The notes under the pieces are model-generated. The model was not told where the DNA came from. It made no database searches and saw nothing but the letters and a program-made list of their open reading frames with translations. This document shows, in pieces, positions 1 through 9,338 of a stretch of DNA of 64,000 nt. Source of the stretch: Brevipalpus yothersi. Taxonomy: Eukaryota > Arthropoda > Arachnida > Trombidiformes > Tenuipalpidae. Where the stretch lies: contig QZCP01000113.1 of assembly GCA_003956705.1 (NCBI GenBank), positions 1 to 64,000 on the forward strand. Direction: 5' to 3'. The stretch's first letter is position 1, and the number at the start of each line of letters is the position of its first letter. The translations under genes were made by a program, and so were the position numbers.

Positions 1-446
1 GGGAGAAAGAGAGAGAGAGACAAGAGACAGAGGGAAAGAGGAAGAAAGAGAGAGAGATAGACAGAGAGAGGCTAAGAAAGAGAAAGAAAGAGAAAGAGAA
101 AGACAGAGAGAAACAGAGGGAAAGAAGAGAAGAGAGACCGAGAAAGAGAGAGGGAGACAGAGAGACAAGCTAAGAAAGAGAAGGAAAGAGAGAGACCGAA
201 AAAGAGGAAGAGAGAGAAATAGTTCAGAATTTTGTCGAGTTTTACCCATCTACGTTTGGGCCGGTATAACCGGCCTTCTCCACTAGTATATATAAAAATT
301 ATAAAGATAACAATACGACGCCGCAGTGAGGTCCACTAACGAAATCGCAACGCTAACCTCACTGCGGCAGGATTCGGTGAACAGAGAGAAAGACAGAGAG
401 ACAGAGAGAGAGAGAGAGGAAAAGAGAGAGAAAAAGAGAGAGAAAA

Positions 447-477
<31 letters not shown>

Positions 478-650
478 GAGAGACAGAGGAAGAGAGAAAG
501 ATTAAAAAGAGTGAGAGAGAGACCGAGAAAGAGAGAAACTAAGAAAGAGAGAGAGAAAGAGAGAAAGAGAGAAAGAGAGGGAAAGATTAAAAAGAGAGAG
601 ATAGCGAGAAAGAGAGAAACTAAGAAAGAGAGAGAGAAATATCAGGTAGT
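1..650. repeat. Purine-rich (GA/GAAA) low-complexity tract
   Basis: Two long runs of GAGA/GAAA/GACAGA on the plus strand (about 1-215 and 380-650) are separated by a unique ~160-bp island. Any reading frame here, such as the K/R/E-rich frame starting at 511, follows from the repeat and is not treated as a gene. The tract marks the left edge of the F-box array. Confidence 0.9.
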
Positions 651-720
651 TCTTGAAATTTTGTCGAGTTTTGCCCATCTAGGTTTTGGCCGGTATAACC
701 GGCCTTTTCCACTAGTACAG
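222..720. repeat. Duplicated ~65-bp block with GGCCGGT/ACCGGCC palindrome
   Basis: A block reading TTTTGTCGAGTTTT, then CCCATCTA, then the near-palindrome GGCCGGTATAACCGGCC, then CCACTAGTA occurs twice, at about 222-290 and 651-718. The palindrome cores are at 259-275 and 688-704: 7-bp arms around ATA. GA-rich tracts precede both copies. Between them sits an unrelated hairpin at 320-368. No coding function is visible. Confidence 0.85.
320..368. repeat. 13-bp perfect inverted repeat (hairpin)
   Basis: GCCGCAGTGAGGT at 320-332 is the exact reverse complement of 356-368, with a 23-nt loop. The GC-rich stem stands out in an AT-rich, GA-repeat setting. It could be the remnant of a small inverted-repeat element; its role is unknown. 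Confidence 0.85.
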
Positions 721-1330
721 TTTGAATTATTCTTGCGAAAGAAGTTTCTACAATAGAGAATATCTAAAAATCTCTCTTGATAATAAAGAATCTCCTCAAT
801 ATGAGTTTCCAAGCACTATCTCATAAGAGCTGATGATCGTTTCCAGAATAGTTTTCAAAATTTTTTCTGGAGCAATTATGATTTGACCAGAACAAATAAA
901 ATTAGCTGGACATCAGAACGATTGATATAGCTGTCTTGGAAGTGATATAATATTATATTGTACACAGTATTCAGTCAATGGATATTGATTTAACTCGAAG
1001 CTCTGCTAACTCTCAGAAGTAAATGAGTTTCCCAATATTTTTGGTGCCGCAGAAACCATAAGATTTTTGATCAGAAATATTTGACCAGAAATCTTCAAAA
1101 GTGCAAGATACATTTTCCTTCGGTGAACAGTGAGTTCTTAATTATTTTCGATCCGTCTGTTGTGATGTTATCACAAAGCAAAATACTATACTAATCCTGA
1201 AGCTTTTTGCCTGATCGTAGCTATGGCAAATTGAATCAAATTTGAGTCCTGAATTTTTTTATTTATTGATTTCAATTTATTGATTGAGATGACTACCTGA
1301 GATTTCTAATATGTTAGATGGAAGGAAATC
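711..1330. repeat. Segmental duplication block, copy 1
   Basis: About 711-1180 matches 13,500-13,965 at high identity; both carry GCGAAAGAAGTTTCTACAAT and TAGCTGTCTTGGAAGTGATA. The right part (about 1040-1330) also matches 16,840-17,110. These are intergenic pieces of the F-box array, copied along with the genes. No open frame survives in them. Confidence 0.8.
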
Positions 1331-1383
1331 AATGTTCAAGTGAATAGAATTCGCAAATCTTCTATCTTTGTTCATTTGTTGGA

Positions 1384-1490
1384 GGATTTCTCTCAATTTG
1401 AACTAGATGAGTGCGTTCAGATTGGTAACCTAGTTCTATAGATCATGAGTAGACTCTTATAAACTTGTCCCTTGGATACATCATAGTATC
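1384..1490 (-). pseudogene. Relic of an F-box gene 3' end
   Basis: The stretch matches the last ~100 bp of gene E (14,321-14,420): the plus strand reads GAACTAGATGAGTGCGTTCA and then GGTAACCTAGTTCTAT. This is the C-terminal coding end of a type II gene. It is cut off abruptly and runs straight into a fragment of HPS5, so it is a dead, chimeric remnant. A near-identical junction exists at 17,196-17,300. Confidence 0.7.
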
Positions 1491-1672
1491 CAGACAAACA
1501 CATTCTTTTGAAAATGGATCTAATTTTGGTAAAATTTTCTAAAATAAACTTCAAATGAGTTAGTTTTTCTCTTCTCAAATCTTCTTGCTATAGCTGAATC
1601 ATCAACTTGTATTCCTCCAAAAGAGTCAGATCATTTAAAGAATGACTGACACGAATATTCTGCTCATAAAAC
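1491..1672 (-). pseudogene. Fragment of the HPS5 3' coding region (relic 1)
   Basis: It matches 20,260-20,445 inside the HPS5 coding exon, starting with CAGACAAACACATTCTTTTG and ending at CTGCTCATA. Substitutions and a short gap break the frame. It joins an F-box tail relic on one side and an F-box type I promoter relic (1677-1904) on the other. Confidence 0.75.
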
Positions 1673-1676
1673 CAGC

Positions 1677-1904
1677 GCACAACACAAAACAACAATAGAT
1701 TATTCCGAAAAGGAGTAAGTTTAATTATCAGGACGCAAAAAAATTTTAGAGAGATTCATAACAATAAGGATGATGAGATACAAGTTCTTTTCAAGAAAGA
1801 TAATTGCTCAGGGCAAAGTCCACCCCAAAAGAGGTGCTCATCAAGTGATTAGCTTTTATAAGTAGACTCTTTAGGAGCGGGGAAGACTTTTGATAGATTT
1901 TAAC
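1677..1904 (-). promoter_or_regulatory. Orphan copy of the type I F-box 5' flank
   Basis: It resembles the 5' flank of gene D (13,262-13,498): an ACAACA-rich start, an ATTATCAGGA core, GCTCATCAAG, then a TATAAAAG-like box read on the minus strand at about 1855-1862, and an AGGAGCGGGGAAGACTTTTG tail. No type I coding region follows in the direction of transcription; an HPS5 fragment sits there instead. Confidence 0.6.
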
Positions 1905-1971
1905 GTTATATATCATTAACGTTATAATTCAAAACACACATGTGAATTAGGTTTTTATGATCAATTTTATC

Positions 1972-3445
1972 TCAAATTCGAATCAGATGAATACGCACAG
2001 ATTGGAAACCTCGAAAACCTTGAAAATCTGTCGCTCTTGAGTGAATCCTAACAAATTTGACTCGTGGATAGGACTTTGAAAAAATCTCGAAAAAACGATC
2101 GAGAGCATCGTGCCAACCCTTAGAACTCTCAAAAATGAAGCCTAAAACTCTTCCATCATCAACTGGAAAATTTGGCTTCTCTTTTGATTGTAGAGCTTGA
2201 TAAATAATTTTGTCCACATCTTTCTTATTTCCTCTACAAAACTTGAATTTCAGGTCAATAATAGCTGACTCAATTTCCTTTCCACAGAACGAAATGCTAA
2301 GTCCGGCTGTTGTTCTGAATCCATCAGAATTTAGGCTGTAAAAGATCTCTGAATCGTAATCTAGTTGGATTCCCGATGCTTGTAGGGAGCATTTATCAAG
2401 CCAATTCTGAATTTTCATGGGCTCTTTCAATCCAAAACCAGCACCGTAAAGATAAATGAAAGCTTTTATCGGATATTGTGGGTCATCAAGAGTAGGTCCC
2501 GCACACCTAGGAACCGACCAATCAGTAGCAATAACTTTATGATCAGAAGCTTCTTGGTTTATGTGAAAGGCCTTAAGGCATTCAGATGCTCTTCGATTTC
2601 TTTTCTCATGTTTCAGTGATTCAAAAAAGTCAGGTATTCCAACAACGTCACTCAAGGTTTGAAATATCTGAAACTCTTTTTTATAAGGGATTCTCAAAGT
2701 TTTGTGCTGAAGAATTACTGTTGGAAACTCCGGTGTTAATATTTCTCTGATGCTCTTGAAGCGGTAATCTGAGCGAATGAATGTGAAACTGGGCGCATAT
2801 TTCGTTTTCTTGTTGAGAAAATTTCTCAGATACTGATCCAAATTGGTTCTCATAGACGGAACCAAATCATCTCCCCTGTAGAAAAAATACCAGAGATAAT
2901 GGGGCTCATTAGTAAATGAACCGGTGGGCTGATAAGATGTTCTCAGATTTTGTTTTTTTAATTCACTGAATACTTTGTTACGCGTCTTTGAGTATTTTCT
3001 TTTTGACCTAAGGTACAGAATGAATTATTGATATTGTAGGGATTACCAATCTCGATTTTTATCAAATCTTACCGGAGACACTCAAGCTCACATGCCATAT
3101 CTTTAGCAACAATTGAGCAGTCATCAATGGGAAGTTTCAGAAATCGAACTGCTTCCTCCTGCCAAGTTCTGCAAACAAGGCTACAATTTTCGATATCAAA
3201 CCATTTCAGATTTTTGAAAATTCCACTGATAATGTGGGGGATGTACCACAAGTTGTCTGTCACAGCCTTAATAAAAAAGGGACCAAAGATCAATGGTTTT
3301 AAATCGAATTAATCCATCAATATAAACTTACCGGAATTCTCTTCTTCTCTTTCTTACTGATTTCCCCTTCTGGCTGAGCATCAGCTTTTCTTTTGATGGC
3401 TGGTTCATCAGTATTTGGCTGTGAAGATCGTCTCTTGGTATTCAT
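1972..3445 (-). CDS. F-box protein A (type II), 447 aa
   Basis: Exons on the minus strand: 3332-3445, 3073-3266, 1972-3007. Phases close to 448 codons including the stop. Exon 1 (38 codons) starts MNTKRRSSQ and is basic and hydrophilic. Exon 2 encodes the F-box (about residues 42-85) with the expected I-x-x-I-F-x-x-L, C-S-x-V-C and W-Q-E-E spacing, the Skp1-binding fold of SCF ubiquitin ligases. Exon 3 holds a large C-terminal domain of unknown type with YFFYRGDD early, HKVIATDWS, DDPQYPIKAFIYL, LSISFCGKEIESAIID and VDDGRVLGFIFES, ending in RIHLIRI. By analogy this part would bind the substrate; that is inference. It is nearest to genes E and F. Its upstream flank carries HPS5 relics, so this is a derived copy of the F-HPS5 unit. 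Confidence 0.85.
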
Positions 3446-3892
3446 TACGAGAAGAACCTGAGGAAATGAAGTAGGTAAAGATCGTTTGAGCCCCCAACAA
3501 CAAATGATTCCAATTTTTTAATTGGAAACTTTTGGATATATATTGAGAGACAAGAATAAACAAATCACAGAAAAATGGTAAACGTTCTACTAGACCAGAA
3601 AAAGCCACATTTTTACTGAGGGACAGATTATGCAATCTATAACGATTATTGGGCGCTCAATTGCCGTTCTGAGTCTTGCGCATCATTGATAACAATTGTG
3701 GCTCTCAATTCAAGCGGGTGGACTTCTATGAGTGAAGGTAATTAGATTGATTGTGATTTAATCAAATTTAATTCGAGTGAAGAGTTTTTCATTGTTTGGA
3801 TTGAATGGAGAAACAATTCGCCTATTGTAATTCGAGGATGGAGAGTTATATTTACATATATTAATTCGAAAAAAATACTAAAAAAAATAATT
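3446..3892 (-). promoter_or_regulatory. Conserved 5' flank of type II F-box gene A
   Basis: It shares long blocks with the flanks of E (15,900-16,217) and F (19,310-20,030), including GGATATATATTGAGAGACAA (A and F; TATA-like on the minus strand, about 90 bp above the start codon) and CGATTATTGGGCGCTCAA (all three). The distal part equals the sequence just 3' of the HPS5 stop codon. It therefore combines a likely promoter with duplicated HPS5 3' flank. No gene is seen. Confidence 0.6.
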
Positions 3893-4197
3893 TCATCTCA
3901 TAAAAAACGTATGGATCTTGATTTTTTCGATGAATATTATGAAGATAATGAATTACCTTTAAGCCAGCAGAGGGAAAATTCTGATCTCCTGAAATTTTCG
4001 AAAATAAAGTTCCAATGAGTTAGTTCTCCCTCTTATCCAACAGAGTCAAATCATTCAACGAAAGACTAATGCGAATGTACTGCTCATAGAACTCGAGTTC
4101 GAGAAGAAACTGACAATGTAAAGACCAGAGACCAGCTTGGAATGTGTCTCCAATTAAGTCATGAGTTGTCTTGTTCATTTCATACACCATCAACTAA
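3893..4197 (-). pseudogene. Truncated duplicate of the HPS5 3' end (relic 2)
   Basis: It aligns with 20,031-20,542 of HPS5, beginning at the position of the HPS5 stop codon. It lacks about 175 bp (HPS5 20,132-20,306, junction CTCCTGAAATTTTCGAAAAT) and a further ~50 bp near 20,345-20,395. The same two deletions occur in relic 3 (16,218), so both descend from one already deleted copy. No functional reading frame remains. Confidence 0.8.
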
Positions 4198-4249
4198 ATC
4201 GAAGTCACAGGAGCTTGCTTGATAACTTATAAATGAGCGTGTTTGTATC

Positions 4250-4535
4250 TAAGTTGAGAGACAATTTCTGAGCTGCAATTAGTGGAGGTGATAAGTTATA
4301 TTCACAGATACCGGTCTCGAAGAAAATGCTAAAATGGTTTCATCGCATCATAGAACATATGAATCTTGATTTCTTGATTAATATTACGAAAAAAAAATGA
4401 AATGAGATGATTCGAGTCATGAGGGAAAACAATAGGAGCTTACAATTTGTTTAGGAATCAGCTGATGTTCTCCTCGCCGAAAACCATTCAACTCGAATCA
4501 TGTGAGGGCAGAAGAGGAGAGTGCAATGAAATTCT
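4250..4535 (-). pseudogene. Older, more diverged HPS5 3'-end relic
   Basis: Directly beyond relic 2 lies a weaker second match to the same HPS5 region (about 19,930-20,215). The signature order is kept: TATATTCACAGAT, GAAAATGCTAAAA, TTTCATCGCATCATA, ATGAATCTTGATTTCTTGAT, TCATGAGGGAAAA, CAGCTGATG and TTCTCCTCG. Divergence is much higher than in relic 2, suggesting an earlier duplication. Confidence 0.55.
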
Positions 4536-5470
4536 GTTCCGAAAAATCAGCGGAAGAGCCTCCATGTTGATTGCGAATGACAAGAGGAAATCAGAGGCAA
4601 ACCGAACAAGAAAATTTTCCTAGGTAAAATAACCACAGCAATACAGCAATAGGAGGACTTATAAAAGAGTTCTTTAGATTATCAGAACATGATTGTGAGA
4701 GAATGCCTCTCAAATCTTACACAGAGAAGAGTCTGAAGGTGTTTAGCACAGATATATTTGGGAGAGAGAGAGAGAGAGTAAAACGTTTTGGATGGGAAAA
4801 GTATCGAATTTTTAGTGAATTGCAGTGTATTAATAGGAATTTTGATCGATGAATGAAAAAAAGGCGATCCACAAATGACAGCTTTGCTCTGTGATCGATC
4901 TAAATACTGAGTATGAATCGAATGTATCTCCTACCAAAGAAAAACAGCAGAGAGTGAATGGCATTTCCTCCAAGCTTAATTTGAGAAATTTTTCCTCAAA
5001 AACATCTCATCCATGGGATTTGCAAGTAACTAACATACTTATAATTGCTCTAAATTTTTCTGTGATCAATTCGAATATGGAAGAATTGTATCAGACTAAA
5101 ATTGGGGTCCAGTAACAAGACACAGAAGCCGAAATTGCTAATGCATCAAGAAAGAACCTAATTTGTTTCAAAATGCGTTCAAAAACTCTCAAACCCAAAA
5201 AAATTTCACAAGGGGAGAAGGTAAAGAACGTGTGAAGTCAATCTTTACTGGAAATTGTTTTTTTTATCTTATGCTTGAATACGGCTTTTGGAAGACGAAT
5301 TTGATCCTTGTTTGTAAAATGGAGATTTATTTGTTACATCGATGAGTTGGAAGAGAAGAAGTGATACAAATGTATAACAGTGTATTGGTGCCTCGAGATT
5401 TCTCTCGTATTATCTCAAGTTGCACATGGTATTTCCAACAACAATAAAAGCGAATACTAAATACAAAATA
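4536..5470. other. Intergenic, no gene recognised
   Basis: AT-rich sequence with a short GA run near 4762-4778. Small open frames at 4891-5115 and 5163-5345 have no recognisable domain, signal peptide or splice context and are not supported as genes. Confidence 0.6.
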
Positions 5471-6904
5471 CTAAATTCGAATCAAATGAAGAGATAGACG
5501 GTTAGGTCCAAATTCTCTATTCAATGAGCTAGGATCAACCCATGACTCAATTCTAATGAATTTTATGGAGGGAAAAAGCATAGAGAATAAAGAGAAAGTA
5601 AAATCATTCAGCTTTACATATCTTTCTTCACAACCAAATCTTTCTTCATAATAAAAACCGAGAACTCTGCCATCATCAACAAGGAAACCTTCTCTATCAA
5701 GCCTTTTTTTGAAATTGACAGCTTCCCTTTCAACAATTCTCTGATTGAGATGACAATCACTGACATTTAGTAAGGCAGACTTGATATCTCTTCCACAGAA
5801 AGCAACGCTTAAGCCGTCCGATCTGCGGAAACCCTCGAATCTCGAGTCATGATATAAGAAGGGTGGCCAAAGCAATATTGTACCAGATATCTGACAAGGA
5901 GAAGAGGAAAAAGAGACAATGTCCTCAATGTGCTCAAGTGCTGATTTGAAAGCAGCGTTGTATCTCTTTCCATTCATGGTGAAACTAGTATTGATTAAGA
6001 GGACGATTGATTCTACTGGGAAATCAGGATCATCGGTGATTGGTCTTGGACTTTCAGGATCTGACCAGTCGGTGATGATGATTTTGTGATTAGAAGTGTA
6101 TCGGTTCAAGTGGAAACCTTCAATATACCTTTCAAGAGGAGTACTTGTGTAAGGACATGATTTAAATAGCTCCCGAGTATCGAAATGTGTTTCGAGCTCT
6201 GTATAGATCTGGAGCTTGGAGTCATTGTCAACTTTCAGTTCCCCGTTATACTTGGACCCTTCACCGTAGTTGATGATTACAGTTGGATGTTCAGGTGATA
6301 GAGCTGAGATTTCATCACTGAAGCGATCGATGCTCATGAAAGTAAAACTAGGAATGCAACTCATATCTTTGTTGAAGAAATCCTTCAAAAATTCTTCCGC
6401 CTTGAGATCGATAGAAAGTGACATATGGAAAGTACCTGCACGCCAAAAATAACAATAGTTGCTGGAAGACAATTTTTTGAAAGCTTGAGTCTCTAAGATT
6501 TCGTGCTTTTTTTCTCTGCTTAGAAAAGATTTGATTCAGTATAGAACAATGAAAAATTGAAAGAAACCAACCTGAGATAATGCAATTCGTTACTCATATT
6601 TTTACCATCCAGGTAGCAAACATCAATTGGAGGACACTTCGCTAGAAGATCAATAGCCTCATCCCATTCACCAAATGCTCGACCAAAATTGTACACATCA
6701 ATTGGCTTGAGATATCTGAAAACATTTCGAATGATGTGAGGCTGCTTGAAGGTTATGTCCATGGCTGGACACTGGAAGAGACAAAAATTTAAATAGATCT
6801 CATGTTAAAATGACAAAAAATGTATGCAAAAGTCACATCGCTTTTACCTCTTGTTTAGTTGATCCCTGGCCAGTCCGTTCTGAGGATCTTCTTTTATGCT
6901 TCAT
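5471..6904 (-). CDS. F-box protein B (type I), 433 aa
   Basis: Exons on the minus strand: 6848-6904, 6572-6771, 5471-6515; 1302 nt, in frame. Exon 1 is short (19 codons) and starts MKHKRRSSE. Exon 2 carries the F-box-like segment HIIRNVFRYLKPIDVYNFGR, about residues 28-70. It lacks the classic C-x-x-V-C-x-x-W end seen in the type II genes, having F-G-E-W-D-E-A, so its Skp1 contact may be weaker. Exon 3 begins EKKHEILETQAF and contains YCYFWRAGTF, HKIIITDWSDP, DDPDFPVESIVLL, SVAFCGRDIKSALL, VDDGRVLGFYYE and the terminal LSLHLIRI. All of these have counterparts in the other five genes. An SCF substrate adaptor role is inferred. Nearest relatives are C and D. Confidence 0.82.
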
Positions 6905-7439
6905 TTCGAAGATTTGCTAAAATTATCACTCAATCAATCAACAAGATTGGAAGTTTGTTAGTAAAAAATATGAAAACATTCCCGAAGCACTATCAAAACA
7001 AAGATGATGAAATACAAGGAAGATGCAATTACAACTTGTAACTTACTAGCAAAAGTGGCTCATCAAGTGATCTGCTTCTAGAGAGTGGGAAAGAATTCCA
7101 CTTACTATTTGTGAGATTAAACGGGCTATCGTTCCGAACAAAGAGTGAAAAGAGTGCTCACTCCTATGTAAAAAACCGAATCGCTTAAAATACATAAGCT
7201 TCAGTATTAAGTGAGCCCTCTTCTTCCTCTTTGGTTTCGGAGTTTCATGATAACGTATCATGATGGGAAAACTTTCTAGTTTCAAATAAAAAATGATCAA
7301 GTTTTTTTGCTCTGTTATTCGCCAGAAGGAGTGATGTTTCACACGAACTCGTATTCATTATCTCGTCCAAGTTAAACAAGTTGGAAATCGGTACAGTCTA
7401 CAACAATTGTTCTAATCACTAATTTCAATCACAAGGCCA
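6905..7439. other. 5' flank of gene B
   Basis: At 7049-7090 the plus strand reads GTGGCTCATCAAGTGATCTG and then AGAGTGGGAAAGA, the same module that precedes gene D (13,425-13,480). The TATAAAA present in D is not preserved here. The remainder is AT-rich with no recognisable gene. Confidence 0.5.
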
Positions 7440-8499
7440 GTTTTGAATTCTCATCTTCACCAATCCCTTCCTCCCAATCGAGATTGACAACCCTGATTTT
7501 GAGTGTACGAACTTGAAAACTTTTGCAGCCAGAGCAATACCGATAACATTCGATCGTCAAAAGTCCTTCAAATCTTCTGTGATTAGGCATGAGGTCTGAG
7601 TGGTCACATAACATTCCCATAGTTACGTCAAAAGAAGGGCCCGCTCGGAGTATATCTATCTCTCTCTCTCTCTTCCTTTCTTTCTTTCTTCTCACGAGAC
7701 CATTTTACATTTGCAGATTTCTATGCACCAGTATTATTTATCTCTACAAAGATGAGCCCTGATTGCGATTTAGACCTACAAACGAAAATGGCACTCACTA
7801 AAATGATCTACTCCAAGAGCGGGAAAAAGTTCGATCGAACATGAAAGTCTACTGTTCTGAATGTTGATATCATTAGTCACATTGTTCAGCCAATGGATAC
7901 TCGTTAAATCCAAATCTTTCTGATCTCACGGACAAATGAACTGTCTGATTTATCTGGTTACGCAAAATCCATGTGGTTTTGTTCTATCGCAGATTCTCGA
8001 CTTGGAATAGTTCCTCTCGAATAGTTCAGAATAAATCTATTCTCGGAGGAGAGAGAGATTCTTCATTTTTGATTCAAGACTTTTCTCGAATGGCTGATTC
8101 AAAAGAGAACATTTTCCTGAAGGAGATTCTATTTGAATTGTAATTTTCTGATTTCTCACATTTTTTCTCTCCCTGGTAATTGACCCCGACTTGGAATTCA
8201 GAGTTGCTCCATTTATTGATAATTTGAACTTAATAATTTATTCATGATAAATATATGATTTAGCAGTAGTGAATATAACCAACTGTGCCTTGCTGGAATG
8301 ATGAGAGTATAATTTACTGTTGATAAATACAGAGAGGGCCTAAAAAAGAATTCATCATAGCTGCATGTTAATCTCTCAAAAACGGGAGGGATAATTGGGC
8401 TTAAGCTTAGCTTTTCTTTTCTCAGCTTACAGATCGAGGTGCTGTAAAGTTGGCTGTTTCATAGATATTCCGCTGAGGGGATCGTCTTTTGCGACCTAT
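7440..8499 (-). pseudogene. Decayed type I F-box gene
   Basis: Two separated pieces match a type I gene in the right order and roughly the right spacing (C and D have about 1 kb between the same points). At 8470-8499 there is a first-exon relic: ATA GGT CGC AAA AGA CGA TCC CCT CAG, i.e. the K-R-R-S-P-Q motif with the start codon changed from ATG to ATA. At about 7480-7641 lies a body fragment, SFDVTMGMLCDHSDLM and RRFEGLLTI, matching SFDVSGGMFCQHSRLM of gene D. A possible F-box exon trace (MKQPTLQHL) lies just below 8460 and ends in a stop. The rest is eroded, and a CT/CTTT repeat has grown at 7661-7690. Confidence 0.6.
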
Positions 8500-9338
8500 T
8501 TGAGAAGAATTTAGGGAACAAAGTAACAGTCTGAGACAATGGGAACGAGCCGAGACAAGATTTGCAAAAAGGATTGATATATTACAAACATTGATTGAAA
8601 ATCATCCAAATTAAATTAAAGGACTCAGTTTGACGAAGACGACAAACAGCCCATGAGAACAGAAAAAAGCCAAAAATTATGCAGAACAACTGAGGGCGAT
8701 TGTGGCTCCAGATCCTATTAAGTAGACTTCGCTCGATGAGTAAGAACTGTCTGCGATTTAATTGTAGAAAGCTCTTTCGGCTTGGAAGAGATACTCCAAG
8801 GATGTACAATAAAACTGTGTAGAGCTATACTCAGGAGCATAAATTTAGAAAGAAAAATGCTCAAGAAATGATTCTCATGATGATTGAGAAAAATGTCTCA
8901 ATTTTGACTTTCGAGTAACGTTTCAAAGATAATAAATCATGTTCAAGCAAAGAGAGAAAGAAATGTGAGCTCCAATCTTATTCAGGAATGAGAAGATTTG
9001 CATGCAATCGCTCAAATTGAAATGACTTAATATTATGAAACATAGGACGTAGTAGAGTAGACCAAATGATTGATAGAGGAATAGGGGAATAGGGGGTTGC
9101 ATTCAGTTGAAATAAGCACTCTTCCTATGTGGATGTGCCAGAAATCGGGAATTCAAAGGAAGGAAGCGAAAGTTAAAACAATTCGTAAGGAATACAGTTT
9201 ATTGATCAAAATTTCGGTGATGAATACATGTACATGAGATCCGGAATTGAAATTTTTTCATTGTCACCAGTCAAGAAATTCAAATGAATCAAGTGAATAT
9301 AAACAGGCTAATAGTCCATTTCTCTCCCTATTTTGTTA
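8500..9338. other. Intergenic, nothing recognised
   Basis: AT-rich sequence upstream of the decayed copy and downstream of gene C. The frame at 8582-8809 on the minus strand has no domain or splice support. No conserved F-box promoter block was identified in it. Confidence 0.5.
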
